Source: Negativicutes bacterium
Lineage (GTDB): Bacteria > Bacillota > JAAYKD01
Length of the DNA: 64,000 nt
Direction: 5' to 3'
NCBI GenBank assembly: GCA_021372785.1
Contig: JAJFTT010000071.1
Location: 1-64,000 of the forward strand
Shown: piece by piece, positions 53,376-62,723 of the stretch
How positions within the stretch are numbered: position 1 is the first letter of the stretch
Layout of the letters: every line of letters starts with the position of its first letter
Notes under the pieces: model-generated
What the model was told of the DNA's origin: nothing
The model's database searches: none
What the model saw: the letters and a program-made list of their open reading frames with translations, nothing else
Position numbers and translations under genes: made by a program

Positions 53376-54082
53376 CCCGACACCTCCGCTAAAAGTCCTC
53401 GCTGTCTGCATAGTTCTTCGATTATTTCCACAACCTGTATTTGATTCAAAACTGTGGAGTCCAGATAGACTGCATCTTTCGCCTGCAGCAAAGGCGCATG
53501 CTGCCGCGAAGAATCGCGCAGATCCCGTGCCGCAATCTCCTGCATTAAATCGGTAAAACACATCTGAATTCCCTGATCGGCATAATCTTTTAAACGCCTT
53601 CTGGTCCGCTCTTGCAAGGAAGCAGTCAGATAAATCTTTAAAGGCGCATCCGGCAGGATTACCGTACCGATATCGCGTCCGTCCAAAACAATTTCTCCTT
53701 CGGCTGCCATCTTGCGTTGTTTTTCCACCATGATTTTCCGAATCTCACCATGAGCGGAGAGGGGTGAAACGAGTTCGCTGACTTGCGGTAAACGCAAGTA
53801 AGGTGTCGCATCGACTCCGTCCAGCAGAATTCGCTGTCCCTGCTCTGCCAGAATCACTTTCATATCAAGACGGCGAAACAGCGCAGCCAACCCGGCTTCA
53901 TCATCAATCGCGATCTGATCCTGCAAGGCGCGCCAAGTCAGCGCGCGGTACATGGCGCCTGTATCCAGGTAGCGGATCTTCAGGCGTTCCGCCAGGAGTT
54001 TGGCGATTGTGCTTTTACCGGCTCCCGCCGGACCATCAATGGCAATGACTAATTTCTTCTTATCGGAGGATTGTCGATTCAT
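53372..54082 (-). CDS. cmk: Cytidylate kinase
   Basis: Phosphorylates CMP and dCMP. P-loop IDGPAGAGKSTIAKLLAERL, then YLDTGAMYRALTWRAL, LDGRDIGTVILPDAPLKIYLTAS and RDSSRQHAPLLQAKDAVYLDST. The frame extends to 54175, but AAGGGG before the ATG at 54082 gives 236 residues, near the usual size. It is followed at once by plsC and ispH-S1, the classic cmk-plsC-ispH order. Confidence 0.95.
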   Translation of the reverse strand: MNRQSSDKKKLVIAIDGPAGAGKSTIAKLLAERLKIRYLDTGAMYRALTWRALQDQIAIDDEAGLAALFRRLDMKVILAEQGQRILLDGVDATPYLRLPQVSELVSPLSAHGEIRKIMVEKQRKMAAEGEIVLDGRDIGTVILPDAPLKIYLTASLQERTRRRLKDYADQGIQMCFTDLMQEIAARDLRDSSRQHAPLLQAKDAVYLDSTVLNQIQVVEIIEELCRQRGLLAEVSG

Positions 54083-54101
54083 ACCTGTAACCCCTTTGCA
54101 A

Positions 54102-55370
54102 TCAGTGGAGAGATGCGGCAGATGCCTGAAATTCAGTGCGGGCAGCCCAGAAACCTGCCGTGTAGCCGCTGGCAAAGGCAGACTGCAAATTAAAGCCGCC
54201 GGTTAAGCCATCGACATCCAGCAATTCTCCGGCAAAATAAAGTCCGGCCAGCTTTTTCGATTCCATCGTCCCGGGAGTGACCTCTTTGAGATTCACACCG
54301 CCGGCGGTGACAATGGCTTCGGTCAGGGGACGCGTGCCACTGATTGTCATACGAAAATCCATCAGTAAGCCAGCCAGTTGCCGGCGCTCCGTTTTGGTGA
54401 TAAAATGCATTTGCTTTTCCGGTTCAATGCCGCTTAAAGCCACTATGACCGGAATCAGACTCTGCGGCAGCAGATCATCCAAACCATTCTTAAATTGTTT
54501 ATTTTGATAGTTCAAAAAATCTCTCTGCAGCCGCAAATCGAGCTGTTCCGGTTTTAATGCCGGTTTCAGGTTGATGGCAAGCTGCACTTCCGGTTCGGAT
54601 TTGCTGTCTAAAAGCGCTCTGCTTAACGATAAAACCACCGGTCCGCTGACGCCGAAATGGGTAAAGAGCATTTCGCCGAATTCAGAGGCGAGCTTCTTCT
54701 CTGCCTGCCAGAGCGATACCTCTACATTGCGCAGGGAAAGACCCTGCAGCTGCCTGACCCATTCCTCCCGGACCAAGAGCGGCACCAGAGAAGGCCGCAG
54801 AGCGACAATGGTATGACCGGCTTGTTTCGCCAGCAGATAGCCGTCTCCCGTCGACCCTGTCATGGGATAGGAATTTCCTCCGGTTGCCAAGATCACCGCA
54901 TCGGCAGCAAGTGATTGATTGCCAACGACGACACCTTTGAGCAGGCCATTTTCCAGCCAAAGCCGCGTTACCCGCGCCAGATAACGAATTTCGACCCGCA
55001 AAGTCAGCAGCCTTTTCTGCAGAGCCTGCACGACGGTCGCCGCCTGATCGCTGACCGGAAAAACCCGTTTGCCGCGCTCGATTTTCAATTCCACGCCCAG
55101 GTCCGTAAAAAACGCCTGACATTTTTGACTGTCGAATTCATGAAAAGCGCTGTACAGGAATTTACCGTTGCCGGGGATATTGGCGACCAGTTCTTTGGCG
55201 GTGCAGTCGTTGGTCAGATTGCAGCGGCCTTTACCGGTAATACTCAGCTTTTTGCCTAGTTTCTCATTGCGTTCCAACAGAATGACCTGAGCCCCGCATT
55301 CTGCTGCCCGGATCGCTGCCAGCATCCCGGCCGCTCCGCCGCCAACGACAATTACTCTTCTTTTTTCCAC
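54102..55370 (-). CDS. BaiN/HI0933-family flavoprotein
   Basis: A 422-residue FAD-binding oxidoreductase of the HI0933 (YhiN/BaiN) family. It begins EKRRVIVVGGGAAGMLAAIRAAECGAQVILLERNEKLGKKLSITGKGRCNLTND, with the family signature KLSITGKGRCN. Later are ATGGNSYPMTGSTGDGY and the C-terminal FAD segment FAGELLDVDGLTGGFNLQSAFASGYTAG. BaiN-type members are reported in bile-acid metabolism, but most homologues have no known substrate. The frame is open to 55751, overlapping rluB; the GTG at 55370 with GAGGAG is the likely start and overlaps rluB by 19 bases. Confidence 0.88.
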   Translation of the reverse strand: MEKRRVIVVGGGAAGMLAAIRAAECGAQVILLERNEKLGKKLSITGKGRCNLTNDCTAKELVANIPGNGKFLYSAFHEFDSQKCQAFFTDLGVELKIERGKRVFPVSDQAATVVQALQKRLLTLRVEIRYLARVTRLWLENGLLKGVVVGNQSLAADAVILATGGNSYPMTGSTGDGYLLAKQAGHTIVALRPSLVPLLVREEWVRQLQGLSLRNVEVSLWQAEKKLASEFGEMLFTHFGVSGPVVLSLSRALLDSKSEPEVQLAINLKPALKPEQLDLRLQRDFLNYQNKQFKNGLDDLLPQSLIPVIVALSGIEPEKQMHFITKTERRQLAGLLMDFRMTISGTRPLTEAIVTAGGVNLKEVTPGTMESKKLAGLYFAGELLDVDGLTGGFNLQSAFASGYTAGFWAARTEFQASAASLH

Positions 55371-56149
55371 AAAATCTCCTCGCCTGTTTTCTGATGTTTC
55401 GCTGTAATCTGTGCTTTGCGCACGGGTTCCCCGGCTTCTTTTTTTAACATTTCCACTTCCTGCTCTGTCAGCTTGCGTGATTTGCCCACGGCTAAGGCGC
55501 CTAACGATAACCCGCCTTCGCGAACGCGCATCAGGCGCAGTATCCGGTAATCGAACAAGGCAAACATTCTGCGAATCTGCCGGTTGCGTCCCTCCCGCAA
55601 GGTAACTTTCCAGACACAGCCCGGCCGCTCGGGACTCTCGATGGGCTGTAAACCGATTGTCTGTGTCCTGACACCATCCAGGAGAACACCGGCCATCAGT
55701 TTGAGGCGATCTGCCTCCTGCAGCGGATGATCCAGCCAAACGTGATAGCATTTTTCCACCTGATACTTGGGGTGCGTCAGGCGGTAAGCCAAATCGCCAT
55801 CATTGGTCAGCAGCAATAAACCTTCGCTCTGAAAGTCCAGCCGTCCAACCGGATAGAGCCTGGTGTTATAAAAGCTGACCAGGTCTGTCACAGCGCTGCG
55901 TCCCTCCGGATCTCCCACTGAAGCAATCGTTCCTCTGGGCTTATGCAGCATTACGGTTAAAAATTGCGTCTGCACCTGCACCGGCTTACCGGCCAGGGTG
56001 ATTTCGTCCTTTTCCGGATCTGCTTTGCGACCCAATTCTTTTACGACAATTCCATTGACGCGCACCAAACCGGTAGTAATAAATACTTCCGCTTCCCTGC
56101 GGGAAGCCAAACCGGCAGCGGCGATGATTTTTTGTAAACGCTCTTCCAT
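55352..56149 (-). CDS. rluB: 23S rRNA pseudouridine synthase (RluB/RsuA family)
   Basis: A 265-residue protein with an N-terminal S4 domain (EERLQKIIAAAGLASRREAEVFITTGLVRVNG) and the RsuA/RluB catalytic core: YPVGRLDFQSEGLLLLTNDGDLAYRLTHP with the catalytic aspartate and EGRNRQIRRMF. It is conserved upstream of cmk in Firmicutes. The specific U in 23S rRNA is inferred from the family. Confidence 0.93.
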   Translation of the reverse strand: MEERLQKIIAAAGLASRREAEVFITTGLVRVNGIVVKELGRKADPEKDEITLAGKPVQVQTQFLTVMLHKPRGTIASVGDPEGRSAVTDLVSFYNTRLYPVGRLDFQSEGLLLLTNDGDLAYRLTHPKYQVEKCYHVWLDHPLQEADRLKLMAGVLLDGVRTQTIGLQPIESPERPGCVWKVTLREGRNRQIRRMFALFDYRILRLMRVREGGLSLGALAVGKSRKLTEQEVEMLKKEAGEPVRKAQITAKHQKTGEEILWKKEE

Positions 56150-56303
56150 CTCGATAAATACCTTTCAGACTGTCTTCTCAGGGTTTAAACTCTCCTACCT
56201 TATTCTATTCACCGTAAAGCCGCCGCATTCCTTTCCCTTCCCGGGAGAATTCCGGGAATTGCGGCCTGCTATTCTCGTGTTTACCCTCCGGAGCTGTTCT
56301 CAT

Positions 56304-56340
56304 GGAAAAAACCGGATTGATAGCATCAATCCGGTTTTTT
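56304..56340 (-). terminator. Terminator of the Gln-Ala-Glu-Tyr tRNA operon
   Basis: Minus strand: ACCGGATTGAT-GCT-ATCAATCCGGTTTTTT directly after the CCA of tRNA-Tyr. A perfect stem with six T. Confidence 0.9.
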
Positions 56341-56425
56341 GGTGGTGGGAGATGGATTCGAACCATCGAAAGCGAAGCTAGCAGATTTACAGTCTGCCCC
56401 CTTTGGCCAACTCGGGAATCCCACC
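56340..56425 (-). tRNA. tRNA-Tyr (GTA)
   Basis: 86 bases with CCA encoded. Acceptor GGTGGGA/TCCCACC, anticodon loop CTGTAAA, and a long variable arm as expected of a class II tRNA(Tyr). Last of four tRNAs in the cluster. Confidence 0.95.
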
Positions 56426-56430
56426 ATGTA

Positions 56431-56506
56431 TGGTGACCCCATCGGGATTCGAACCCGAGTCGTCAGCGTGAAAGGCTGATGTGTTAGACCGCTTCACTAT
56501 GGGGCC
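56431..56506 (-). tRNA. tRNA-Glu (TTC), copy 1
   Basis: 76 bases with CCA. Anticodon loop CTTTCAC. The sequence is identical to the second copy near 58247. Confidence 0.95.
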
Positions 56507-56583
56507 GTATTTGGTTGAAAAGAGGGAAATTCCCGCGCAGAAAACCTTTGTGTTCAGCAAGACAAGAAAACGGGTCCGAACAA

Positions 56584-56659
<76 letters not shown>

Positions 56660-56717
56660 ATGTTTGCGATTCCGCTCCGGGAATCCTGCCAGGAAAAAAA
56701 ACGACCGAAAAAGAAAG

Positions 56718-56793
56718 TGGTTGGGGCAGCAGGATTCGAACCTACGGTGCGGGAGTCAAAGTCCCGTGCCTTAACCAGCTTGGCGATGCCCCA
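56718..56793 (-). tRNA. tRNA-Gln (TTG)
   Basis: 76 bases with CCA. Acceptor TGGGGCA/TGCCCCA and anticodon loop CTTTGAC. First gene of the cluster, right behind a strong promoter. Confidence 0.95.
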
Positions 56794-56806
56794 ATCAACG
56801 AGAGTT

Positions 56807-56835
56807 ATTATAACAAGTAGAATATGGCTTGTCAA
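56807..56835 (-). promoter_or_regulatory. Promoter of the Gln-Ala-Glu-Tyr tRNA operon
   Basis: Minus strand: -35 TTGACA (56830-56835), 17-base spacer, -10 TATAAT (56807-56812). A consensus promoter about 14 bases before tRNA-Gln. Confidence 0.92.
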
Positions 56836-56942
56836 ATAGTTTTCTGGGGTTATTGAATGCCGCAAGACATCTATTTCGCCATGTCCGGCATTTTTTGCAG
56901 TCTGTTTTACGAAAATTCAGGCTGCTGCTACAAAAACTTCAA

Positions 56943-57320
56943 ACCGGCTGGGTCTGTAAGCCGAGTTCTGTCCTATGCCGTAAGGCACGAAATGATCATT
57001 TATCTTGGATACCGGTTACCCGATACCTCCAGCGACCAACCCGGAAGATCAGCGAGCAGCTTCATTTGCTTCCCTATTTGGTCTTGCTTCGAATGGGGTT
57101 TACCGAGCCAGCCGGTCACCCGACTGCTGGTGCGCTCTTACCGCACCTTTGCACCCTTACCGGAAAATCCGGCGGTATCTTTCTGTGGCACTGGCCTTAA
57201 GGTTACCCTCACTGGACGTTATCCAGCATCCTGCTCTGTGAAGCTCGGACTTTCCTCAAAAAGCACCTTGCGGTCTTCTTTTTGCGATCATTCAACCAAC
57301 CCGGTCTGAAGTTTGTAACA
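56943..57320 (-). ncRNA. rnpB: RNase P RNA
   Basis: Ribozyme part of RNase P, which trims tRNA 5' ends. Conserved pieces on the minus strand: GAGGAAAGTCCGAGC near the 5' end, CAGTGAGGGTAAC, AAGGGTGCAAAGGTGCGGTAAGAGCGCACC, CGGTAAACCCC, GAAGCAAGACCAAATAGG, and AGGACAGAACTCGGCTTACAGACC at the 3' end. It is flanked by trmK and a tRNA operon and has its own promoter. Confidence 0.95.
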
Positions 57321-57327
57321 GCAATTG

Positions 57328-57356
57328 AGTATAGCTGAAAACACTGCAAAAGTCAA
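57328..57356 (-). promoter_or_regulatory. rnpB promoter
   Basis: Minus strand: -35 TTGACT (57351-57356), 17-base spacer, -10 TATACT (57328-57333). The -35 lies at the very end of trmK. Confidence 0.85.
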
Positions 57357-58060
57357 ATGGATTCTCCGAGAATTTGTCTGATGAGCTGCAGCTGCTCCTC
57401 GGCGCTCCTGCTTGCCGGACTGACATCACGCCGGGCCTGCCGCATACCGGCAAGCGCTTTTGTTAAAAGAGCCGTCTCACGCCGCAGCAAAGACAGCACG
57501 ACCGCATCCCGGCGCTGCAGATTGAAACGTCCATACTGCAATTCCAGATCGGTCCACGCTTCGCAGCGCGCGGTATAGACTGCGGCAAAGGCCTGGTAAT
57601 AAAACTCTCTTTCCTGCACAATGGTTTCCGCCTCAATGGTAAAGCCGGAATTTCCCAGCCATTGCCGGACTTCTTTGCTGTGATTATTGGCCTGGATCAC
57701 GAGCCGGTCTGCTTTTTTGGCTTTTTCGGGTGCTGCCGCCAAGATCGTCCGGATCGTCAGACCGCCCATGCCGGCAATAACCACCTGACCGGTTTCAGCT
57801 TCGTCCAGAGGGGTAAAACCGGCTCCTTGCCGGCAGGCAATACGCCCGGACAGACCATGCATCCTAATGTTCTTTTCTGCTGCTCTCAAAGGCGGCAGAT
57901 GAAGATCACAGGCATAGGCATAACCGGCCAGTTCCTGCTGAATGGCAGCAATGGGGAGATAGGCGTGATCCGTACCGATATCGCACAGAATTGCGCAGGG
58001 CTGCAATAAATCAAAAACAGCCTGCAGTCTCGGTTTTAATAAAAGCTTGTTTCCGACCAT
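57353..58060 (-). CDS. trmK: tRNA (adenine-22-N1)-methyltransferase TrmK
   Basis: Methylates A22 of tRNA. 235 residues: Rossmann AdoMet site CDIGTDHAYLPIAA, then VVIAGMGGLTIRTIL, LVIQANNHSKEVRQWL and REFYYQAF (family pattern). AAGAAGGG precedes the ATG. In Firmicutes trmK typically lies after rpoD; here two tRNA-rich segments separate them. Confidence 0.92.
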   Translation of the reverse strand: MVGNKLLLKPRLQAVFDLLQPCAILCDIGTDHAYLPIAAIQQELAGYAYACDLHLPPLRAAEKNIRMHGLSGRIACRQGAGFTPLDEAETGQVVIAGMGGLTIRTILAAAPEKAKKADRLVIQANNHSKEVRQWLGNSGFTIEAETIVQEREFYYQAFAAVYTARCEAWTDLELQYGRFNLQRRDAVVLSLLRRETALLTKALAGMRQARRDVSPASRSAEEQLQLIRQILGESI

Positions 58061-58165
58061 TCAGCGCCCTTCTTTCCGATCAAATGCGGCCGGCGTCGAG
58101 CCCTCGCAGCTGCGCCAAGCAATAGCAAAAAGCAGAGAAAAATTCTCTGCTTTTGTGTTTTCTGT

Positions 58166-58240
58166 GGTGGGCGGGATAGGATTTGAACCTACGACCCCCT
58201 AGATGTGAACCAGGTGCTCTACCCCTGAGCCACCCGCCCG
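58166..58240 (-). tRNA. tRNA-Val (CAC)
   Basis: 75 bases with CCA. Acceptor GGGCGGG/CCCGCCC, anticodon stem CCTGG/CTAGG around loop TTCACAT, so anticodon CAC (codon GUG). Last of the second cluster. Confidence 0.92.
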
Positions 58241-58246
58241 AAAAAA

Positions 58247-58322
58247 TGGTGACCCCATCGGGATTCGAACCCGAGTCGTCAGCGTGAAAGGCTGATGTGT
58301 TAGACCGCTTCACTATGGGGCC
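58247..58322 (-). tRNA. tRNA-Glu (TTC), copy 2
   Basis: Same sequence as the copy at 56431-56506, with anticodon loop CTTTCAC and CCA encoded. The 3' edge may be off by one base. Confidence 0.93.
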
Positions 58323-58355
58323 AGCTGCTGCCTGGACAGGCTTCGCAAAAACTCT

Positions 58356-58432
58356 TGGTGGGCCCACTAGGACTCGAACCTAGGACCAACCGGTTATGAG
58401 CCGGTAGCTCTGACCAACTGAGCTATGGGCCC
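58356..58432 (-). tRNA. tRNA with CAT anticodon (Met or Ile2)
   Basis: 77 bases with CCA. Acceptor GGGCCCA/TGGGCCC, anticodon loop CTCATAA. It has a normal Watson-Crick first pair, so it is not the initiator. A CAT anticodon may be read as elongator Met, or as Ile (AUA) if the C is modified to lysidine; sequence alone does not settle it. Confidence 0.92.
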
Positions 58433-58466
58433 GTCCATATATCAACGGAATACTCCGATGATTTCC

Positions 58467-58541
58467 TGGCTCCACAAGTAGGATTCGAACCTACAACCTA
58501 TCGGTTAACAGCCGATTGCTCTACCGTTGAGCTATTGTGGA
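58467..58541 (-). tRNA. tRNA-Asn (GTT)
   Basis: 75 bases with CCA. Acceptor TCCACAA/TTGTGGA, anticodon loop CTGTTAA. First gene behind the cluster promoter. Confidence 0.95.
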
Positions 58542-58566
58542 ATCTTTTGGCGTAAACGCAAGTCGA

Positions 58567-58595
58567 ATTATAACAGAGCGGTCTGGATTCGTCAA
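58567..58595 (-). promoter_or_regulatory. Promoter of the Asn-CAT-Glu-Val tRNA operon
   Basis: Minus strand: -35 TTGACG (58590-58595), 17-base spacer, -10 TATAAT (58567-58572), about 25 bases before tRNA-Asn. Confidence 0.88.
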
Positions 58596-58644
58596 CCATC
58601 TAAAAGCGCTGGAATTTAAAGAATTAACACGCATCCATTCTAAA

Positions 58645-59925
58645 TTATTCCAGATAATCCTTTAAACGTTTGCTGCGGCTGGGATGGCGAAGCTTACGCA
58701 GCGCTTTCGCTTCAATTTGCCGGATTCTCTCCCGGGTGACGCCAAAAATCTGTCCGACTTCCTCCAGCGTGCGGTTGCGGCCGTCATCCAAACCAAAACG
58801 CAACCGCAAAACATTCTCTTCCCGTTCGGTTAAGGTAGAAAGCACATCTTCCAATTGTTCACGCAGCAGCGTGGAAGCCGCCACATCCCCGGGCGCCATC
58901 ACTTCCTGATCTTCGATGAAGTCACCCAAATGACTGTCTTCTTCCTCACCGATCGGAGTTTCCAGGGAAACCGGTTCCTGCGCGATCTTCATGATTTCCC
59001 GGACTCTTTCCACCGTGCAATCCATTGCCTTGGCAGTCTCGGCAGGAGTCGGATCCCGCCCCAGTTCCTGCAGCAACTGACGATTGATTCGGATCAATTT
59101 ATTGATGGTCTCCACCATATGCACCGGAATACGAATCGTTCTGGCCTGATCCGCAATGGCGCGGGTAATCGCCTGCCGAATCCACCAGGTAGCGTAGGTG
59201 GAAAACTTATAGCCTTTATGATAGTCAAACTTTTCAACCGCTTTCAAGAGGCCAAGATTGCCCTCCTGAATCAGGTCCAGCAGTTGCATCCCCCGGCCGA
59301 CATAGCGTTTGGCAATGCTCACAACCAGCCGTAAATTCGCTTCCGCCAGCCGTTCTCTGGCTGCTTCATCTCCCTGCTCCATCCGCTGCGCCAAATCGAT
59401 TTCTTCGTCCGCGGTGAGCAAGTCTACCCGACCGATTTCCTTGAGATACATTCTGACCGGATCTTCCAGGGAAATTCCGTCGGGAACCGTTAAATCCAAT
59501 TCAATGACCGGCTCTTCCAGTTTTTCAAAATCCTCATCCGGCACTTCGAGCGCTTCCAATTCTTTCCCCTGCACGGGCAGTGTCGCGTCGACCTTGAGAA
59601 TTTTGCCCAATTCCGTATAAAAACGTTCAATCTGCTCCGGCGTCATTTCAATATCCTGCAATTGATTGGCAATTTCTTCGTATGGAATTTCACCCGTTGA
59701 TTTTACCAGATTGATAATGTTCCTGATCACCGGCTGGTAAATCGCCATGGGATCATCCACTTTTTCGGAAGGTTTCGGACCGTTGGTTTTCATTTGAGTT
59801 GATGTCAGATTTGTACTGTTTTCGGACTGTTCTGCAGCGTCAGTCTGCTCCGTATTCGCTCGTTTTGCTTCCGATAACTTCTCGCCTGTTTCTGCTGCCG
59901 GTTCCATAGCATGCGTTTTCACCAT
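58645..59925 (-). CDS. rpoD: Primary sigma factor RpoD (sigma-A)
   Basis: Directs RNA polymerase to housekeeping promoters. After a hydrophilic N-terminal part (to about residue 60) come region 1.1-like sequence, region 1.2 ([21 protein letters not shown]), 2.1-2.4 ([50 protein letters not shown]), 3 and 4.2 ([28 protein letters not shown]). A TTG at 59976 overlapping dnaG is possible, but the ATG at 59925 follows GGAGGGCGAGG and gives 426 residues. The dnaG-rpoD order is standard. The many TTGACA/TATAAT promoters in the window match its expected specificity. Confidence 0.96.
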   Translation of the reverse strand: MVKTHAMEPAAETGEKLSEAKRANTEQTDAAEQSENSTNLTSTQMKTNGPKPSEKVDDPMAIYQPVIRNIINLVKSTGEIPYEEIANQLQDIEMTPEQIERFYTELGKILKVDATLPVQGKELEALEVPDEDFEKLEEPVIELDLTVPDGISLEDPVRMYLKEIGRVDLLTADEEIDLAQRMEQGDEAARERLAEANLRLVVSIAKRYVGRGMQLLDLIQEGNLGLLKAVEKFDYHKGYKFSTYATWWIRQAITRAIADQARTIRIPVHMVETINKLIRINRQLLQELGRDPTPAETAKAMDCTVERVREIMKIAQEPVSLETPIGEEEDSHLGDFIEDQEVMAPGDVAASTLLREQLEDVLSTLTEREENVLRLRFGLDDGRNRTLEEVGQIFGVTRERIRQIEAKALRKLRHPSRSKRLKDYLE

Positions 59926-59972
59926 TGCGACCTCGCCCTCCTTTCCTTCAGGATGATTGATTTTATTTTTAT

Positions 59973-61784
59973 TCAACGTTGACGCCCCAGCTTCCTTTGT
60001 AATCCCTGAATCTGTTGTAAAACAACCGCCATCGCTTCCATATCGCCTTCCGGCTGCATCGCTTCAAACTGCTGCGTCAGCTCACTCAAGCGTCTGCGAT
60101 TACGCTGAGTGATCAGGTAGGCCGCGCAGTCGTCAAATGCTTTCTCGCTGTTCGTAACCGGAACTTCTCCGCTGATTTCCAGCTTTGCCGCCAGACTGCT
60201 GGTGTTTTCTTCGGTCATCTCAGCCAGATCAGTGACCGTCACCCGTTTGCCTTGCTGCCACAAGGGCCAAAGTGCCGCAACTAACGGTTGATACAGCGGG
60301 CTGAAATCATCGATTTCAATTTTGTCGGTAAGTAATTTGCCGAATCTTGCCTCTTTGAAAGCCAATCTGAGCAGAGTTTCTTCGGCGGAACGATTACCGG
60401 CTAAGCCTTTTTCAACGTCCGACGGTTTTATTTCGCCGATCGGGTGAGGAGTTCCTTCTTTTCTGTCACTATTTGCTAAATCGTTTCGACTGCCGATTTT
60501 CATTTCCCGGTAAATCGCTTGCTCGGTAATCTGCAGCTGCCGCGCCAACTCTCTGACATACCCGTCAATTTCCACCGGTGAGTCGCTTTCCGAAAGCACG
60601 GAGGCAAATTCGCGCACATAGGCACCTTTTCCTTCTACCGTCTGCAAATCAAATTTCTTTTTTAACTGCTGCATAAAATATTGATACATCGGTAACGCCG
60701 CCTGCAATACCTGCTGAAAAGCCTCTCCTCCGTTGTGGCGCACATAATCATCCGGGTCTTTATCTCCCGGCACTTGCGCGATCAGTACCTGCAGCCCCGC
60801 TTTGCGCAATAAAAGCATGCCGCGCTGCGTTGCCCGCTCACCGGCACTGTCGGCATCATAACAAAGGATTACCTGGTTTGTATAGCGTTTCAGCAAACGG
60901 CACTGATCCATAGTCAAAGCGGTACCCAAACTGGCGACCCCTGGCTGAATGCCGCCCTGCCAAGTGGTGATAAAATCCATATACCCTTCGTACACGATGA
61001 TTTGCGCCAGATTATGCTGATTTTTCAGCATCTGAATTCCATAAAGATTTTTACCCTTATCAAAGATGGCTGTTTGCGGTGAATTCAAATATTTCGGTTG
61101 TTCGTCATGGAGTACCCTGCCGCCAAACCCAATGCAGCGATTGCGGTAATCGAATATCGGATAAATGATCCGGTCTCGGAAACGGTCATAAAAGCCTTCT
61201 CCCGAGGGCTGACGAATGATCAGGCCGGCTTGTTCCAGAATGTCGGCGGAAAACCCTTTTTGCATTAAGTGGTCTGCCAGCAAACGCCACTCCGGCGGCG
61301 CATAACCCAGACGGAATGCGGCAATCGTATCCGGTTCCAATGCCCGTTTGATCAGATATTGTCTTGCTGCTTTGGCTTCCGGATGAAAATGATACTGATG
61401 CTGATAGAAGACGAGAGCCGCCTCACAGGCATCATAAAGCTGCTGACGCAACTGCAGGCGGCCGGCATCCGCCGCATCCGCCGCATCCTCCGCAAGGGGG
61501 ATACCCGCCCGCTCCGCTAAAACACGTGCCGCTTCGACAAAGCTTAGGTGGTCGCGCTTCTGAAGATAGCCAAAGAGATTACCACCGGTCTGACAGCCAA
61601 AGCAATAAAATAATTGTTTCTCCGGATCGACCGTGAAAGAAGGTGTCTTTTCATGATGAAAAGGACAAAGGCCCAGATAACGATTGCCAACCCGTTTGAG
61701 CTGAACCGTCTCGCCGATCAGATCGGTAATACTGACTTTACGGTTAATCTCTTCAATTACTTGTTCCGGTATCCTGCCTGCCAT
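59973..61784 (-). CDS. dnaG: DNA primase DnaG
   Basis: Makes RNA primers for replication. Zinc-binding domain [30 protein letters not shown] (about residues 37-66), then the core with GFGGRVL, YLNSPQT, the TOPRIM motifs [15 protein letters not shown] and [16 protein letters not shown], and DKDPDDYVR. The C-terminal helicase-binding part (from about 440) is variable as expected. 603 residues; AAAGGAGG precedes the ATG. It overlaps the region of the rpoD start. Confidence 0.96.
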   Translation of the reverse strand: MAGRIPEQVIEEINRKVSITDLIGETVQLKRVGNRYLGLCPFHHEKTPSFTVDPEKQLFYCFGCQTGGNLFGYLQKRDHLSFVEAARVLAERAGIPLAEDAADAADAGRLQLRQQLYDACEAALVFYQHQYHFHPEAKAARQYLIKRALEPDTIAAFRLGYAPPEWRLLADHLMQKGFSADILEQAGLIIRQPSGEGFYDRFRDRIIYPIFDYRNRCIGFGGRVLHDEQPKYLNSPQTAIFDKGKNLYGIQMLKNQHNLAQIIVYEGYMDFITTWQGGIQPGVASLGTALTMDQCRLLKRYTNQVILCYDADSAGERATQRGMLLLRKAGLQVLIAQVPGDKDPDDYVRHNGGEAFQQVLQAALPMYQYFMQQLKKKFDLQTVEGKGAYVREFASVLSESDSPVEIDGYVRELARQLQITEQAIYREMKIGSRNDLANSDRKEGTPHPIGEIKPSDVEKGLAGNRSAEETLLRLAFKEARFGKLLTDKIEIDDFSPLYQPLVAALWPLWQQGKRVTVTDLAEMTEENTSSLAAKLEISGEVPVTNSEKAFDDCAAYLITQRNRRRLSELTQQFEAMQPEGDMEAMAVVLQQIQGLQRKLGRQR

Positions 61785-61894
61785 CGCCGCAGCCTCCTTT
61801 CTCTATTCTTTTTGATTGTTGGCTGTATTGTGCCGAACCTGCCTGCAGTGCCCGGCAGAATCCCGTGAAATCCGGCCTGACGCCAGGCATCCGC

Positions 61895-62722
61895 CTAGAT
61901 TTCTTTTTTCTGTGCTTCTATCCATTCGATCACTCTGGTTGCTGTTTCTTCGATTGCTCTGTGTGTCACATCAATTGTATGGCAATCGAGCTCCCGGTAG
62001 AGCTGATTGGCATAGGCCAGTTCCTGCTCGATACGCTCGGGTAGGGCATAGTGGGCCTGCCCCATCAATCCCAACGTTCTCAGACGTTCCTTGCGTACTT
62101 CAACCAGTTTCTCCGGCGAAATGGTTAAACCAATGATCTTCCCTTTGCTGATCAATTTCAATTCTTTGGGTGGGCGCACTTCCGGCACAATCGGCAGATT
62201 GGCCACGCAGTATCTTTTATTGGCCAGATACATCGATAAAGGCGTCTTTGAGGTACGGGAAACGCCAAGCAAAACAATATCCGCCCGCAAAAAGCCTCTG
62301 GGATCCTTGCCGTCATCGTATTTCACCGCAAATTCCACTGCTTCCATTTTTTTAAAGTAATCCTCATCCAAACGATGCATCAGACCGGGCTGATAACGGG
62401 GACGTTCCCCGGTTAATTTTTCAATCGACTGTAAAACGGGTCCCATAATATCGATGGCTGTCACCTCGAGCAGCCTGGCACGCTCCACCACATAGCTGCG
62501 CAGATCCTCCAGGACAATAGTATAAACCACAAACGAACCGGCTTGTTTGGCTTCCAGGAGCACGCGGTCGATAGTTTCGCGGTCCGTTAAATTGTTGACA
62601 AGCCGTATATCCAAGTTATTGGTTTGCGGGAACTGAGCCAAACAGGCCAGGACAACTCTCTCTGCTGTTTCACCAAAAGAATCGGATAAAACGAAAATTA
62701 TTTTATTGACGGTTCGCGCCAT
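61895..62722 (-). CDS. Pyruvate, phosphate dikinase regulatory protein (PpsR/DUF299)
   Basis: Bifunctional kinase/pyrophosphorylase that switches PPDK or PEP synthase off (ADP-dependent) and on (Pi-dependent). 275 residues: KIIFVLSDSFGETAERVVLACLAQF near the start and the P-loop-like GVSRTSKTPLSMYLAN. The frame runs to 62797; the ATG at 62722 follows GGAGGAGG. Next to a CcpN-like regulator, as in other Firmicutes, where both control gluconeogenic flow at pyruvate/PEP. The PPDK gene itself is not in the window. Confidence 0.93.
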   Translation of the reverse strand: MARTVNKIIFVLSDSFGETAERVVLACLAQFPQTNNLDIRLVNNLTDRETIDRVLLEAKQAGSFVVYTIVLEDLRSYVVERARLLEVTAIDIMGPVLQSIEKLTGERPRYQPGLMHRLDEDYFKKMEAVEFAVKYDDGKDPRGFLRADIVLLGVSRTSKTPLSMYLANKRYCVANLPIVPEVRPPKELKLISKGKIIGLTISPEKLVEVRKERLRTLGLMGQAHYALPERIEQELAYANQLYRELDCHTIDVTHRAIEETATRVIEWIEAQKKEI

Positions 62723-62723
62723 A

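Noticed and set aside
55371-55751. Long N-terminal extension of the BaiN-like flavoprotein
   Set aside because: It is out-of-frame rluB sequence; the family starts at the FAD motif, which has its own ribosome binding site.
56829-57309. Plus-strand open frames over rnpB
   Set aside because: Conserved RNase P RNA motifs lie on the other strand; the frames are shadows.
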